Assembly (NCBI GenBank): GCA_026214975.1
Contig: CM047806.1
Location: 3,695,822 to 3,759,821 of the forward strand
DNA: 64,000 bases
DNA from: Gentiana macrophylla
Taxonomy: Eukaryota > Streptophyta > Magnoliopsida > Gentianales > Gentianaceae
Direction: 5' to 3'
A program made the position numbers and the translations under genes. Below the pieces are notes generated by a model. It was not told where the DNA came from and ran no database searches. It was given only the letters and a program-made list of their open reading frames with translations. Position 1 is the stretch's first letter. Each line of letters begins with the position of its first letter. This document shows, piece after piece, positions 11,575 to 23,399 of this stretch.

Positions 11575-13130
11575 GCGGACCCTGTTAAGAAATGAAAATC
11601 ATACATTTCACCTATAAAAACATATTTCGGACCCCGAGAAAAAAAAATTTACTTTAAAAAATAATTATAGACCCCCTCGCCAAATTTTTTGATTTGCCTC
11701 TTGAGTTTGCACGCTTCTTTTTTGATTTCAAAGCTGGGCCAAATCAAACAGGAACACTATCAAAAATCATTTTTTTTCTTACCAATCAACTCAAATAGGA
11801 AATTTCACCCGTGAAACTGGGAAGAAAAAAATGGAAAAAAGTAGCAAAATAAAAAATAGGTAAAAGTTAATAAAACCTAAAACACTGCATATATATGTAC
11901 CATGTCAACGCCTATTAAATTTTGGGTATTTACATTCAAAAAACCTATAAATGAGATGATGAGTTTTGAGGTTGAGGGAGTCTTACAACTCGTATGTCGG
12001 CGTTGAAATCATTCATAAGACAATCCATAAGGTGATATCTCTTTGTATGGAATCACGTTCTTTGGCCTCGAATGCCCTTATGGTTATTGTTTTATTCTCT
12101 GCTGGTTTTTCCCCACCAAGCACTTCTCGGCTTGATTTTGTGCCATTGTAAAACCTTTAAGAAAATTATAAAGATGTATAAATAACCATTTGTATTCAAT
12201 AAAAATGATGTTGAGTGGGAGGAGGAAAATTAAAATTTCCATCTAAAAGAGCAGATACAATTATACAAATTATAAGAATCAGTTGTCACCTTTCTTTATC
12301 ATATACGCGTTTCTTCTCCACGTTTCTCTTCTTGGACGGCTTTGGTGTCATTATGAAAACCCTGCACAAAATCAAATAAAAACGAAGTAAAAATAGGAAT
12401 TAAATCGGAGTTCAGAAACAATGAAAATGATACTGAAAGGAGGCTTAAAAATATTGAAATTTTCATCTTGAAGAACAGAATCATCTTTACCTTACATTTG
12501 ATTACGATTGGGAGAGTTTGTAGATTTGAAGTGAACACGGGATCGTTCAGTCGAAAGTCGGATTTGAAGTGAAATGTGATATGTGTTCAGCAGAGTAAGA
12601 AAATCACAGTAGAGCAGGTAAATCATTTTCAAACATTGATGAATATCACAAACTATAGTGTGGTGGATCAATCAACAAAATAAAACAGTAAATAGGAAAT
12701 TCAAGGATTTGTACATATCATCTACCAAAAAAGATGCGCTTTCACAAAACAAAGAAAAGAACTTACAGCAATGTTGATAGACAAATAGGTTCCATGAGAA
12801 CCCTGTATATTCACGCTTCAAAAATCGAACACCCTGACTGCAGGAAAAAAAATTGGTAGAGCAATCCGGTCAATAATCACCATCTCTTACCGGAAAAAAA
12901 ATCATCTATAGTCATCATGAACGGCAAAATCATAACGGTTCGTTAAAATACCTGAAATTTAGTGTCCCAAGCTGGGTCAAAAAGGGGTTTTGGGGCGAAA
13001 TTCCGGATAATTGGGTTAAATTCACTCCTCCATATATTATATATAGATATATATAGCCTCGTGTGACTTAGCGGACAAGCCATAGGAGATAAATACATAA
13101 TATTAAATTACAATAATATAAATATTTAAA

Positions 13131-13905
13131 CTAATTGACAATATCCTCGACACGCCCCCGCAATCCCGTGGGAAGAGAGTGGATACGGAGATTGGCTTTG
13201 AGAGTGGAGAACCGTGGTTGGCCCAATGTCTTGGTATGAAGGTCTGCAAGATGATCTTGAGAGGTAAGAAAGGAGATAGTATTCTTGCGAGCCGCCACGA
13301 GCTCGCGTACATGATGAAAGTCGATCTCAATGTGCTTCGTACGAGCGTGGAAGACAGGATTATGGGTGAGATACGTAGCGCCATATTATCACACCAAAGA
13401 GTTGGCGGAGCCGGCAGAGACACGGACATTTCACGCAAGAGACTACATAGCCACTGAACCTCTACAGCAGTATTGGAAGCGTTTTGTATTCGGCTTCAGT
13501 GCTACTTTTAGAGACAGTGAAATGTTGCTTGGACCGCCAACTAATGAGACTATCACCCAAGAAAATGCAGTAATCCCCAACGAAACGGCAGTTATTGGAG
13601 TCGGCCGCCCAATCATCGTAGTCAGCCGCCCAATCAGAGTCAGAATAAGCACGCAAGGAGAGAGACGAATGCCGGGAGAGTAGTAGGCCATCAGAGATAG
13701 TATGTTTGAGATATCGAAGAATACGTTTAACAGCCATCCAATGTGCCTCAGTGGGAGAATGCATGAACTTACTAACTTTGTGTGAGCGCAACCGCGATGT
13801 CGGGACGAGTAAAACTGAGATACTGCAATCCGACAACAATAGTGCGATAGAGAGACGGATCAGAGCAAGGAGGTCCAGAATCCAGAGTAAGCTGAGTGGA
13901 GGCCT
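13131..13905 (-). pseudogene. Ty1/copia pol fragment (end of RT and RNase H)
   Basis: Minus-strand remnant of a copia polyprotein. DPSLYRTIV, LQYLSFTRPDIAVAL, KFMHSPTEAHW, YLKHTISDGLLL, AYSDSDWA and [11 protein letters not shown] are the RT-connection and RNase H landmarks. After a frame change it reads [14 protein letters not shown] and [15 protein letters not shown] to a stop at 13131-13133. A short repeated patch (DWAADYDDWAADS) shows a small internal duplication. Gag, protease, integrase and most of RT are absent. The 3' side stops about 80 bp from the Helitron edge at 13047, so the LTR was probably lost there. Frameshifts make it non-functional. Confidence 0.88.
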
Positions 13906-14008
13906 ACCGTCATTTAGATATGACTTTTATTTAAATCATATAAATATAGCAAGCCATAAGAAAGCGGCCTACCGTCATTTCTCTCTATATAAATAAGAAG
14001 GGAAAAGT

Positions 14009-14180
14009 GTCTTTTTGTGACACTTGTTTTTTTTTTATTGGTTCCCCGTTTTTTACTGTTCATCGGCCCAAAAAGCCGGCCCAATTTTTTTTTTTTTTTT
14101 TTTTTTTAACAGTTCATCGGCCCACCCAATTTTTTTTTAATTTTTATAACTGTTCATCGGCCCACTCTAGTTTTTTTTTT
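14009..14180. repeat. T-rich block with three ACTGTTCATCGGCCC-like units
   Basis: Three copies of (A)CTGTTCATCGGCCCA, each followed by a T-run, lie at about 14056, 14110 and 14149. A fourth lies at about 20340, on the other side of the copia insertion. This suggests one older repeat interrupted by the retrotransposon. Confidence 0.65.
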
Positions 14181-14208
14181 ACTATAATTGTCGTTATATT
14201 AAATAATT

Positions 14209-14942
14209 TGTTGGTAATTTAAGTGTTACCATGTTCATCTATGTAATCGGGGTTTAGTACAAAGATGGGTGAACTCGGAATGCTATAATATGAGTTTGGA
14301 GGTGCGGAGTGCACACTCGTATAAGTATTTGCTAGTTTACGGATATAAATGATCGATTAGAGTTCGGAAAACCACTTAAAGGACACAAAATCCGTTTTGG
14401 GAAAAACAGAGAGGAAAGGCGTCGCTGTCACCACAGCGCTTTGCTGTCAGTCGACTCAAGGCAAAAAGTTGATCAGAGAGTTTCATAGCTTTCTGGCTCA
14501 CAAAGGCGCCCGCCTGTGCTTCACAGGCGCCCGCCTGTGACTCTTTTCTACGAATTGTTGTGTCTTTTCACTGGTTTTCAACTGATTCTTCCATATAACA
14601 CCTTTCCAAAAGGGTGTCTATATGAAAGAACGTATATCACTAATATATTAGATCATTTTTATGCAGATTGAATAAGATAATTCAATTGGTTTTCATCTTT
14701 GAGAGTCAACAACTTCCCAATAAAACTCCTTGAGTATTCTTCTCTTTTAGTGCCAAAAAGAAAAGGAAACGTAGTCATATCTCACAGAAGTGTTTGTGTA
14801 ACCCAAGGCATTTTATAAGGGTCAAATAACTTTTGTAGGAAAGTGTTTATCACGATTCTACGTTATATCAAGCATTCGTTTTCTGCGTTTCTGTATTTTA
14901 GTTTGACATTGTTGTTCCCTTGAAATCCACATATATACAACA
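14209..14942 (+). repeat. 5' LTR of the copia element
   Basis: 734 bp, TG...CA, preceded by TSD TAATT. It differs from the 3' LTR mainly within about 14395-14570. Confidence 0.95.
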
Positions 14943-14972
14943 ATCTACAAAAGTTATTTCAGAATTTCTGCA

Positions 14973-17900
14973 ATGTCAATTGTCAAGGAGATGACTGCAA
15001 ACTTTGGTAAGTTGGAAAAGTTTGAAGGTGTTAATTTTAGATGATGGCAAAGGAAGATGCATTTTCTGCTGACAACATTGAAAGTGGTGTATGTGTTGAG
15101 TACACCAATGCCTGAAGTGTTGGATGATGGACCTTTGGAGGAACTGAGGAGGAAGAACAAATGGGAGAATGATGACTACATCTGTAGAGGTCACATTCTA
15201 AACGGTATGTCTGATTCTTTGTTTGACATTTATCAAAATGTTGAGTCTGCGAAAGAACTTTGGGATTCACTAGAGTTTAAATACATGAATGAAGATGCCT
15301 CTAGTAAAAAATTTTTGGTTGGTAATTTCATGAAATATAACATGGTAGATTCAAGGTCGGTAATGGAACAATATAATGAATTACTGCGCATTTTGGGTCA
15401 ATTTGCACAACATAAAATGGAAATGGATGAGTCTATTTCGGTGTCAAGCATTATAGATAAGTTGCCTCCTTCATGGAAAGATTTTAAACACATGTTAAAG
15501 CACAAAAAGGAAGAATTATCTCTGGTAGAACTTGGTAGTCACTTGTGTATAGAGGAGTCTCTAAGGGCGCAAGAGGGCATTAAAACCAAGGGTAAAGAGG
15601 TAATGGATTCGACCTCTATCAATATGATGGAAGCCGGTGAGTGTTCGTATAAGAACAAAGGGAAAGATAAGAAAAAATCTTCCAAAAACAATGGCAAAGA
15701 TACCAACAAAAAACCGAAAGGTGCTTGTTGGAATTGCGGTAAAACTGGACATTTCAGAGTTGATTGTCGAGTAAGGAAGAAAGGACCAAACAACAGTTCG
15801 GGGCAAGGGTCTAAGGACCAAGGTGCTCCTAAACATCAAGGTCAGAATGTTACTTGTGGATTTAATTCGAGTGTGAATTATGTACCACTAATTTCTGAAG
15901 CATTTTATATGCAGGATGATGATGTTGCTTGGTGGATTGACTCGGGTGCAACGAGACACGTTTGCAAGGATCAAGTGGTTTTAAAACTATGAACTGTGAT
16001 CGATGGATCCATGCTATTTATGGGAAGCGAGTCAAAGGTCGCCATAGTTGGAGTTGGAAGTGTTGTTTTATCTTTTAGTTCGGAAAATGTATTATTTTAA
16101 AACAAGTGTTGCATGCTCCGTGTATGAGAAAAACTTGGTTTTTTGGTAGTATTTTATGTAAAGAAGGTTATAAACAAGTCTATGAGTCGGATAAGTACAT
16201 TTTAAGTAAGTGTGGTGTATTTATTGGATTTGGTTACTTATGTAATGGTATGTTTATGTTAAATATTCAGCATGATGTTGTAAATAATGTTGCTGCTATT
16301 CATGATGTTAATAATTCTGTTTTGTGGCATGCTCGGTTGGGACATATTCATTATAAACGTATGTTGGTGATGTCTAAAAATGAGTTAATTCCTTCTTTTG
16401 ACATGAATATGAATAAGTGTAATACTTGTATGTTAAACAAAATTGTTAGACAACCTTTTCAAAGTGTTGAAAGGTCATCTTCCGTTTTGGAACTCATTCA
16501 TAGTGATTTATGTGATTTTTGTGCTACGCCTTCTCTTGGTAATAAAAAATATGTAGTAACTTTTATAGACGATTGCACACGGTTTTGTTATGTGTTTTTA
16601 CTTCATTCTAAAGATGAGGCAATCGATAAATTCAAAATCTATAAAAGTGAAGTTGAGTTGCAATTAACCTCTAAAATTAAAAAGTTGCGTACCGATCGAG
16701 GTGGTGAATACTTTGATCCAACCTTTCGGGGTCATGTGGAATTATACATGAGGTTACGGCGCCTACACACCATGACAAAGCGGTATAAGCGGAAAGGAAA
16801 ACCGTACTCTTAAAGAGATGGTTAATTCCATGCTGTCTTACTCTGGTTTGAGTGAAGGATTTTGGGGAGAGGCCATGTTAACGGCTTGTTATTTGCTGAA
16901 TCCTAATAAAAGGAATCCTATTACCCCATATGAAATTTGGTTCAAAAAGAAACCAAAGTTGAATTATCTACGAGTTTGGGTGTAGGTTGTTGTAAGGCTC
17001 ACTGTGCCTAAGATTAAAACCTTGGGTGAAAGAGGCATTGATTGTATCTTTATTGGATATGCTTTGCATTCCAAAGCATATAGGTTCTATGTTATAGAGC
17101 CTAATGATTCAGTTGCTGTTCATTCGGTAATTGAGTCAAGGGATGCCATCTTTGATGAACATCGGTTTACCTCTATACCGAGGCCAAAGGATATAAATCC
17201 TACTATTGTTGGAGTAGAGAACAACAATGGTGTTGATTCTCAGGATGAGCCTTTTGAGCTTCGTAAAAGCAAAAGGGCAAGGAAACCAAAATCTTTTGGT
17301 CCCGACTATCAAACTTATTTGGTGGAAGGAACAAGAGATGAAATAGGATTTCAATACTCATATTGTTATAATATTGATGAGGATCCTAAGACATTTAAGG
17401 AGGCTATGGAGTCTCGAGACGTGTCATTTTTGGAAAGAAGCCGTCAATGATGAGATGGATTCCATAATGGGAAACAACACGTGGATCATTGCGGACCTTC
17501 CTCGTGGTTGCAAACCTTTGGGTTGCAAGTGGATCTTTAAAAGAAAGATGAAAGTTGACGGCATCTGCCGATGGTATAAAGCAGATTGGTAATTCAAAGC
17601 TTTAGACAAAGGAAGGTATTGATTATTTTGATACCTATGCACCGGTTGCTAGAATCTCCACAATTAGATTGTTGATTGCCCTATTTGCTATTAACAAACG
17701 GTGATCCATCAAATGGATGTTAAAAATGACCTTCTTAAATGGAGATTTAGAAGAAGAAATTTATATGAAACACCCGGAAGGGTTTGTTATGCCTCGAAAT
17801 GAGCATAAGGTATGTAAGCTTGTTAAATCATTATACGGGCTTAAACAAGCACCTAAACAATGGCATCATAAATTTGATGAAGTTGACTTGTCTAATGGTT

Positions 17901-18922
17901 TTAAGCTTAACCAATCAGACAAGTGTTTATATAGCAAATTTGACAATACCGGTAACGGTGTGATAATTTGTTTATATGTTGATGACATGTTAATATTTGG
18001 AACTAACCAAGAACAAGTTGACCTTTGTAAGGCCTTTTTGTCATCAAGTTTCTCTATGAAAGACATGGGGGAGGCGGATGTGATTATTGGAATCAAGATC
18101 AAACGGAGTGACAAAGGGATCTCTTTGACACAATCTCATTATATTGAGAAAGTGTTGAAGAAATTCAATTGTGAAAATTATACTCCAGCCAATACTCCCA
18201 TGGATCCTAATGAGAAACTCATGCCTAATACGGAAAATCCGATATTACAACTTGAGTATTCTCGGGTGATAGGATGTTTGATGTATGCTATGACTAGCAC
18301 ACGTCCGGATATTGCTTATGCGGTTGGAAAGCTAAGCAGGTTCACGAGTAATCCGAGTAGTCATCATTGGCATGCGGTAACTCGTGTACTAAGGTATCTT
18401 AAGTTAACCAAGGATTTTGGCTTGACTTATGTTGGACATCCTTCAGTAATAGAAGGGTATTCAGATGCTAGTTGGATATCCAATGTAGAGGATCATTCTT
18501 CTACAAGTGGTTGGGTGTTTTTGCTTGGAGGAGGTGCCATTTCTTGGGCTTCCAAAAAGCAAACATGTATTACTAGCTCGACTATGGAGTCGGAATTTGT
18601 TGCCTTAGCAGCAGTCGGAAAAGAGGCGGAGTGGCTTAGGAATTTGATATATGAAATTCTATTATGGCCTAAGCCGATTTCACCCATTTCTATCCATTGT
18701 GATAGTGCATCTACCTTGTCTAAAGCATATAGTCAAGTGTATAATGGTAAGCCGCGACACCTGGGCGTTAGACATAGCGCGGTACGTGAGTTGATCACTC
18801 ATGGGGTGATTTCGGTTGTGTTTGTGAGATCTCAACATAATTTAGCTGATCACTTAACCAAAGGATTGGCTAGAGACTTGGTACAAAAGTCGGTAATCGG
18901 GATGGGTTTACAACTCATATAA
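14973..18922 (+). pseudogene. copia gag-pol polyprotein, several breaks
   Basis: The start ATG (14973) gives MSIVKEMTANFGKLEKFEG, interrupted after 23 codons by TGA where related gags have an Arg before Trp. Gag then stays open from 15057 to 15992 with a zinc knuckle CWNCGKTGHFRVDC and the protease motif WWIDSGATRHVC. A frame break near 15990-16105 precedes the GAG-pre-integrase motif (HARLGHIHYKRM...CNTCMLNK) and the integrase catalytic core (FIDDCTRFCYV, LRTDRGGEYFD). Further breaks lie near 16810-17000, 17450 and 17590-17715. RT follows with [14 protein letters not shown] and catalytic [10 protein letters not shown]. RNase H has EGYSDASW and [11 protein letters not shown], ending in [10 protein letters not shown] and a stop at 18922. 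The normal product would package, reverse transcribe and integrate the element RNA. Here it is inactive. Confidence 0.94.
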
Positions 18923-19451
18923 GTCTTGGTGATAGGATACCCAATTCCCCTCTAATACAATGTTAGAGGCAGAATTCAATGTGGAAGGCCTATTGTCATA
19001 GATTTGAGCACATAATATTGTCCCGAAGGTATGTGCTATGACCTGCAAGATTAGGTTGAAGAGTTTCTTCTTAATGAATCTTTTGACAAAGTGCTATTGC
19101 AGGTGCACGATCAATAAAAAATTTACCTATATGAGTATAAAGTTTGGCCGCTTCAAGGAAGTTCTAGAGTTGGCTTTCTGTATGCTCAAGAATGGATATG
19201 GACACAAGGCCTGTTTAATTAGTGTCATGTATAAACTTTTGGAGTTATTTTAATTCATGTGTATATTATCTTCATGTATTCAAAACGTGTAAAGGGGTTC
19301 AATGCTTAGACACACCCTAATACTCGAATATTTGAAATGTGTAATATTACTAGGTGATAATTCAATCTTCGTGACATTATCATTGATGCATGAGTTGTTA
19401 TGTTTTGATTTATTTTCACTAAACCAAGGATTACACTTAAATGGGGAGGAT
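18923..19451 (+). other. 3' untranslated region of the copia element with polypurine tract
   Basis: No frame of note. It ends in the purine-rich tract at about 19441-19451, immediately before the 3' LTR, as expected for plus-strand priming. Confidence 0.75.
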
Positions 19452-20185
19452 TGTTGGTAATTTAAGTGTTACCATGTTCATTTATGTAATCGGGGTTTAG
19501 TACAAAGATGGGTGAACTCGGAATGCTATAATATGAGTTTGGAGGTGCGGAGTGCACACTCGTATAAGTATTTGTGAGTTTACGGATATAAATGATCGAT
19601 TAGAGTTCGGAAAACCACTTAAAGGACACAAAATCCATTTTGGGAAAAGCAGAGGGAAAGTGTCGCTTTGTCACCACAGCGCCACTTTGTCAGTCGACTC
19701 AAGGAAAAAGTTGATCGAGAGAGTTTCATAGCTTTACGGCTCACACGGAGCGCCACTTTGTGCTTCCTGGCGCCCCACTGTGACTCTTTCTCGCGAATTG
19801 TTGTGTCTTTTCACTGGTTTTCAACTGATTCTTCCATATAACACCTTTCCAAAAGGGTGTCTATATGAAAGAACGTATATCACTAATATATTAGATCATT
19901 TTTATGCAGATTGAATAAGATAATTCAATTGGTTTTCATCTTTGAGAGTCAACAACTTCCCAATAAAACTCCTTAAGTATTCTTCTATTTTAGTGCCAAA
20001 AAGAAAAGGAAACGTAGTCTTATCTCACAGAAGTGTTTGTGTAACCCAATGCATTTTATAAGGGTCAAATAATTTTTTTAGGAAAGTGTTTATCACGATT
20101 CTACGTTATATCAAGCATTCGTTTTCTGCGTTTCTGTATTTTAGTTTGACATTGTTGTTCCCTTGAAATCCACATATATACAACA
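19452..20185 (+). repeat. 3' LTR of the copia element
   Basis: 734 bp, TG...CA, followed by TSD TAATT at 20186-20190. Same length as the 5' LTR. Confidence 0.95.
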
Positions 20186-20330
20186 TAATTGACATCATAA
20201 TTTGTTGTATAATATCAATGCCGGTTAAATTTCGTCATTTATATTGTGTTGTACTTAAAATGTGTTGAGTGATATTTTAGCTGAAATGTATGTTATATTT
20301 AATAGTTTTTGACATTACGGTAAACGTCTA
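20186..20330. repeat. Right flank of the copia insertion; copy of a host repeat also at 21297-21440
   Basis: The sequence after the TSD matches 21297-21440 with few differences (GACATCA, TTTGTTGTATAATATCAATG, CCGG.TAAATTTCGTCATT). Joined to the left flank 14180-14208, it rebuilds the uninterrupted version at about 21280-21440. The pair is a direct repeat about 1.1 kb apart. Confidence 0.85.
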
Positions 20331-20938
20331 GCTTTTTTTTACTGTTCATCGGCCTAGTCCAGATTTTTTTTTTGTTGAGAAGAAGAGTTTGAGTTAAATT
20401 GTTCCATTTTGGAGGAATCAATTGTTCATCGTTTTTTCTTAATCTACATATTAGCCTTAATTTAATCTTATTATGTGTGTAGTGCTTAAGATGTATCCGA
20501 TTCCATTTTAATTACATATTATTTTACTTTGTGTCTGAACCACACAACCCTCTCGAGATAGACACCAAAATCATTACGAAAGAAAACGGATCGGAAACAA
20601 CCCCACGCACCCTTCTTTTTTATTTGTTTTATTTTATATATTTTATTTATCTTCGATTTGGTTGAAGAACATACATAATATTAATATTTTATTACTCCAT
20701 CCGTTCCTATTTATATGTCACAGTTGCCGAAATCAAATTTTTTTAATATGTCGTAGTTACATTTCCAATACATATTTTAATACTATTTCCGCTTTTAAAT
20801 ATTATTTTTCAGCTTCGTAGGCTCATTTACTGTTTATCGGTTTTAAATTTTTATTTTCCCAAATTTCTTTTTCAATTACTATGTCGCGTTTGAGAAAATA
20901 CATAAATTAAAAAAGTGATTAAGCCCCTACCTTGTACC

Positions 20939-20974
20939 ATCTACCCTCTACCCTCTACCCTCTACCCTCTACCT
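20939..20974. repeat. (CTACCCT)n short tandem repeat
   Basis: About five 7 bp units in a T/C-rich stretch. It is not the plant telomere unit. Confidence 0.85.
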
Positions 20975-21296
20975 CTTCTTTTCCTCTTTCTTTCGATCTA
21001 TTAACCATCTCGATTGGCGAGATCGATCGGCGTAAAATGTTTTATTTTTCTTTGTTGAGCAAAAATGCGTTACGAGCAGTTCGTTACATGCTACGCTTCT
21101 TCGTATTTAATATCGTCGAATAAGTTCAAATTTATAGCGACGACGCTGTTAGTTAGTTTTAGTGTGGATAAAGGCCAATTTTTAATAATACCATGGTAAA
21201 TGTATTTTATTGATGGGTGTTAAATGTAGTTTGAAACTTTTGTTTTTTGTATCAGGTGTCTATGTAAGTAAATCGAAAGCATTTGTCTAATTGTCG

Positions 21297-21440
21297 TCAT
21301 GTTAAATAATTGACATCAAATTTGTTGTATAATATCAATGCCGGCTAAATTTCGTCATTTATATTGGGTTGTCCTTAAAATGTGTGGAGTGATATTTTAG
21401 TTAAAATGTTTTTTATATTTAATAGTTTTTGGCATTAAGG
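21297..21440. repeat. Empty-site paralogue of the copia target
   Basis: It reads through 'GTTAAATAATTGACATCA' without interruption exactly where the copia element sits in the other copy. It therefore preserves the pre-insertion arrangement. Confidence 0.85.
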
Positions 21441-21745
21441 TAAGCATCTCAAGATGACACTGACTCAAGTGCGCACTTGCGAGTCCCGTTTTAACTAGTA
21501 AGTCCTATACAAGAGATTAACCTTCTCTTGCTAAGGGATCGACGAGCAGATATGTTAGTCTCTTTTGACAAAAGAAATATTAAGGCAGTAGAAATTACAT
21601 GAATAACAACAATAAAAAAAACTAATTTATTGTAACACATAATACATCTATGAATCATATTAAATAATTCTCCCAGAAGCTGGAATTCGTAGATCAAGTC
21701 CGGCCCTTGACAGGAATGTGCAATCCATTTTTGCAATAGACTTCC

Positions 21746-22945
21746 TTATATACATGGGTTAATCCATAAGGAGTTGGAAACTCTGCTTTGCAACGGCTCC
21801 CCCGGATGAATTGGCTCAACAGTTCCTGTCTCCAAATTATATACACCCATGTCCATGCCACCGCCTTTTGGCGATTGAAAGAAATAATATTCATATTCAT
21901 CCTCCGTGAAGTAAATATGATTGGGTTTGATCACTCCTCCAGAAAACCTAGAGGCATCCACAGCAATGGTGGAATTGTGGCCAAGGAAGACGGCCATCCT
22001 TCCTAGGCTATAAATCTCCTTCCATGACCTCATCGTTATATCAACTTCAAACACTTGAAATTTCGTAGTGATATAAGACGAACCATCCTCACTCAAATTT
22101 GGGGCTATTCTTGTAATAATGAACAAGGCGTCGTCAATAGATTTGAGGATATATAGATTCATTGATCCGTAACGATAATAAATCATTGGATGTGCAACGC
22201 GGGGTAGATCCATTGATTTTAAGTCGGGTACAATGGTTTTACAATTTATGATTATACGGCCTGTTACCTTGCTATCATTTCCAGCAAAGCTGAAGACCCA
22301 GACGATCCCTGGATTACCCATGGCATAAAATTTTCCATTACCATGATACACAACATCATGAAATTGCCATTTACGTGCATTGATCAATCTCCATGCTTTG
22401 TCCCCTAACCTCCAAAAACCCAAATGTCCTGGACCTCCTGCTATGACCATCAAAACGAAGTCCGAATCCTCATTCGGCCTTGATGAAAGCACCATCTTCT
22501 GGAAAAAAACATGCCCATCCATGCCGATCACGTCGTATCCTGGGAAGGTGTTCTGATGTGGCAAGGGAATCTCGGTTCCTGAAAAAGGATCTAGCAGACT
22601 CGTGTTACCATCTTCTTGGCTCACTAGTAACCATCCCAACGATTCTAAACACTTCTTGGTATTAAACTTGGGAACTTTTACGGAAGCCACAATAGATTCA
22701 CCCTCAACCAAGCTGTATAGCTCACGAACATCATCATTACCCTCTTTGACAGGGAGCATAAGATAAGGGGTCCGTTTCCGTACACGTAGACCCTCAAAAT
22801 ACTCATCCTTAGCGGCTGCAAGCAAGGATTTGGAAACGCATCTAAAAAAAACGAAATCTTCAAACTTTTTCAGTCGCTTCGCTATTTCTACAAGCAGGTC
22901 ATGTGGAAGATCTGATAAATTTGACATTTGAGGGGCGGCTGACAT
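21746..22945 (-). CDS. F-box protein with C-terminal DUF295 domain, copy 1
   Basis: About 399 residues from the preferred start MSAAPQMSNL at 22945. The longer frame to 22978 begins upstream of a likely splice acceptor (CCTAG|ATTTTATG), so its first 11 codons are probably intron. Residues about 10-50 form the F-box (LSDLPHDLLVEIAKRL, FRCVSKSLLAAA), which binds SKP1 in an SCF ubiquitin ligase. The rest follows the DUF295 pattern, with TPYLMLP, the repeated GF/W region, and a C-terminus with HIYFTEDEYEYY and MGVYNLETGTVEPI. The frame is fully open. A donor in the upstream leader (GACAG|GTTTCTG near 23205) suggests a 5'UTR intron. The substrate is unknown. The second copy shares roughly nine residues in ten. 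Confidence 0.9.
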   Translation of the reverse strand: MSAAPQMSNLSDLPHDLLVEIAKRLKKFEDFVFFRCVSKSLLAAAKDEYFEGLRVRKRTPYLMLPVKEGNDDVRELYSLVEGESIVASVKVPKFNTKKCLESLGWLLVSQEDGNTSLLDPFSGTEIPLPHQNTFPGYDVIGMDGHVFFQKMVLSSRPNEDSDFVLMVIAGGPGHLGFWRLGDKAWRLINARKWQFHDVVYHGNGKFYAMGNPGIVWVFSFAGNDSKVTGRIIINCKTIVPDLKSMDLPRVAHPMIYYRYGSMNLYILKSIDDALFIITRIAPNLSEDGSSYITTKFQVFEVDITMRSWKEIYSLGRMAVFLGHNSTIAVDASRFSGGVIKPNHIYFTEDEYEYYFFQSPKGGGMDMGVYNLETGTVEPIHPGEPLQSRVSNSLWINPCI

Positions 22946-23033
22946 AAAATCTAGGATTGTAAGAAAACAGAACAGCAACAGATCTAACGAAAAAGGCTAA
23001 TTAAATCATCAAACATCTTTCAAACAAAAAGAA

Positions 23034-23150
23034 AATCTAAGGGAGAAACAGAGACAGAGCAGATCAAAGGTATGAAAATAAATATTATTAAAAAAAAATC
23101 TAAGGGAGAAACAGAGACAAAGCAGATCATAGGTATAAAAAAAAAAAAAA
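23034..23150. repeat. Tandem duplication (about 62 bp) in the F-box leader intron
   Basis: 'AATCTAAGGGAGAAACAGAG' followed by 'AGCAGATCA.AGGTAT' occurs twice, at about 23034 and 23096. The same pair is present in copy 2 (about 38799 and 38896), so it predates the segmental duplication. Confidence 0.85.
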
Positions 23151-23399
23151 ATCATCAAAAAAGCCCACCAAAAAAAAAAATAAAAATCAGTTCGGATCAG
23201 AAACCTGTCTCTTGTCTTCCTGGGAAGATCACGTACGGCTGGCGACCTAAACAGTTTAGGTTTGAAACAGGGTTCCCTTCAGAAAAGGAGAAAAAAAAAA
23301 ACAAAAACAAAAAAACACAGGGTAGTGCCGGACAGGTTTGTTTTTCTCTGTGTTCTTGTTTTGTTCAGTGTTTGTTTTTGTGTGTTTAGTTTTGTTATC

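Larger units (their letters stand above)
10483..13047 (-). mobile_element. Non-autonomous Helitron with both ends
   Basis: On the minus strand the element opens A|TCTATATATAATATATGG at 13047. It closes with a 10 bp perfect hairpin (10493-10513), a short spacer CCATGG and CTAG|T, ending at 10483. A|T insertion, TC start, near-terminal hairpin and CTAG end are the Helitron rules. The 2.57 kb interior has no conserved frame, so it depends on a RepHel supplied elsewhere. It contains a TA microsatellite and a 94 bp tandem duplication. The family link to the RepHel element at 1-7 kb is not shown. Confidence 0.72.
14209..20185 (+). mobile_element. Complete Ty1/copia LTR retrotransposon (5,977 bp)
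   Basis: Two 734 bp LTRs, both opening TGTTGG and closing ACAACA, flank a gag-pol region in the copia order (protease, integrase, RT, RNase H). A perfect 5 bp TSD (TAATT) lies at 14204-14208 and 20186-20190. A purine-rich tract (ATGGGGAGGAT) precedes the 3' LTR. The sequence after the 5' LTR does not match the common Met-tRNA primer site. LTR identity is high except in one patch. Several frame breaks in pol mean the copy cannot move by itself. Confidence 0.96.
21503..23275. repeat. Segmental duplication, copy 1
   Basis: The F-box gene, its 3' flank and its 5' leader match 37268-39054 nearly base for base in the same orientation, about 15.8 kb away. Similarity begins at 'CTATACAAGAGAT' and fades after 'AGGTTTGAAACAGGGT'. 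Confidence 0.92.

Noticed and set aside
20691..20730. Stowaway-like end (CTCCATCCGTTCCTATTTA)
   Set aside because: No matching inverted end was found nearby. It is at best a truncated relic, so no element was called.
20939..20974. CTACCCT repeat as interstitial telomere sequence
   Set aside because: The unit is not the plant telomere repeat (CCCTAAA) and no permutation matches.
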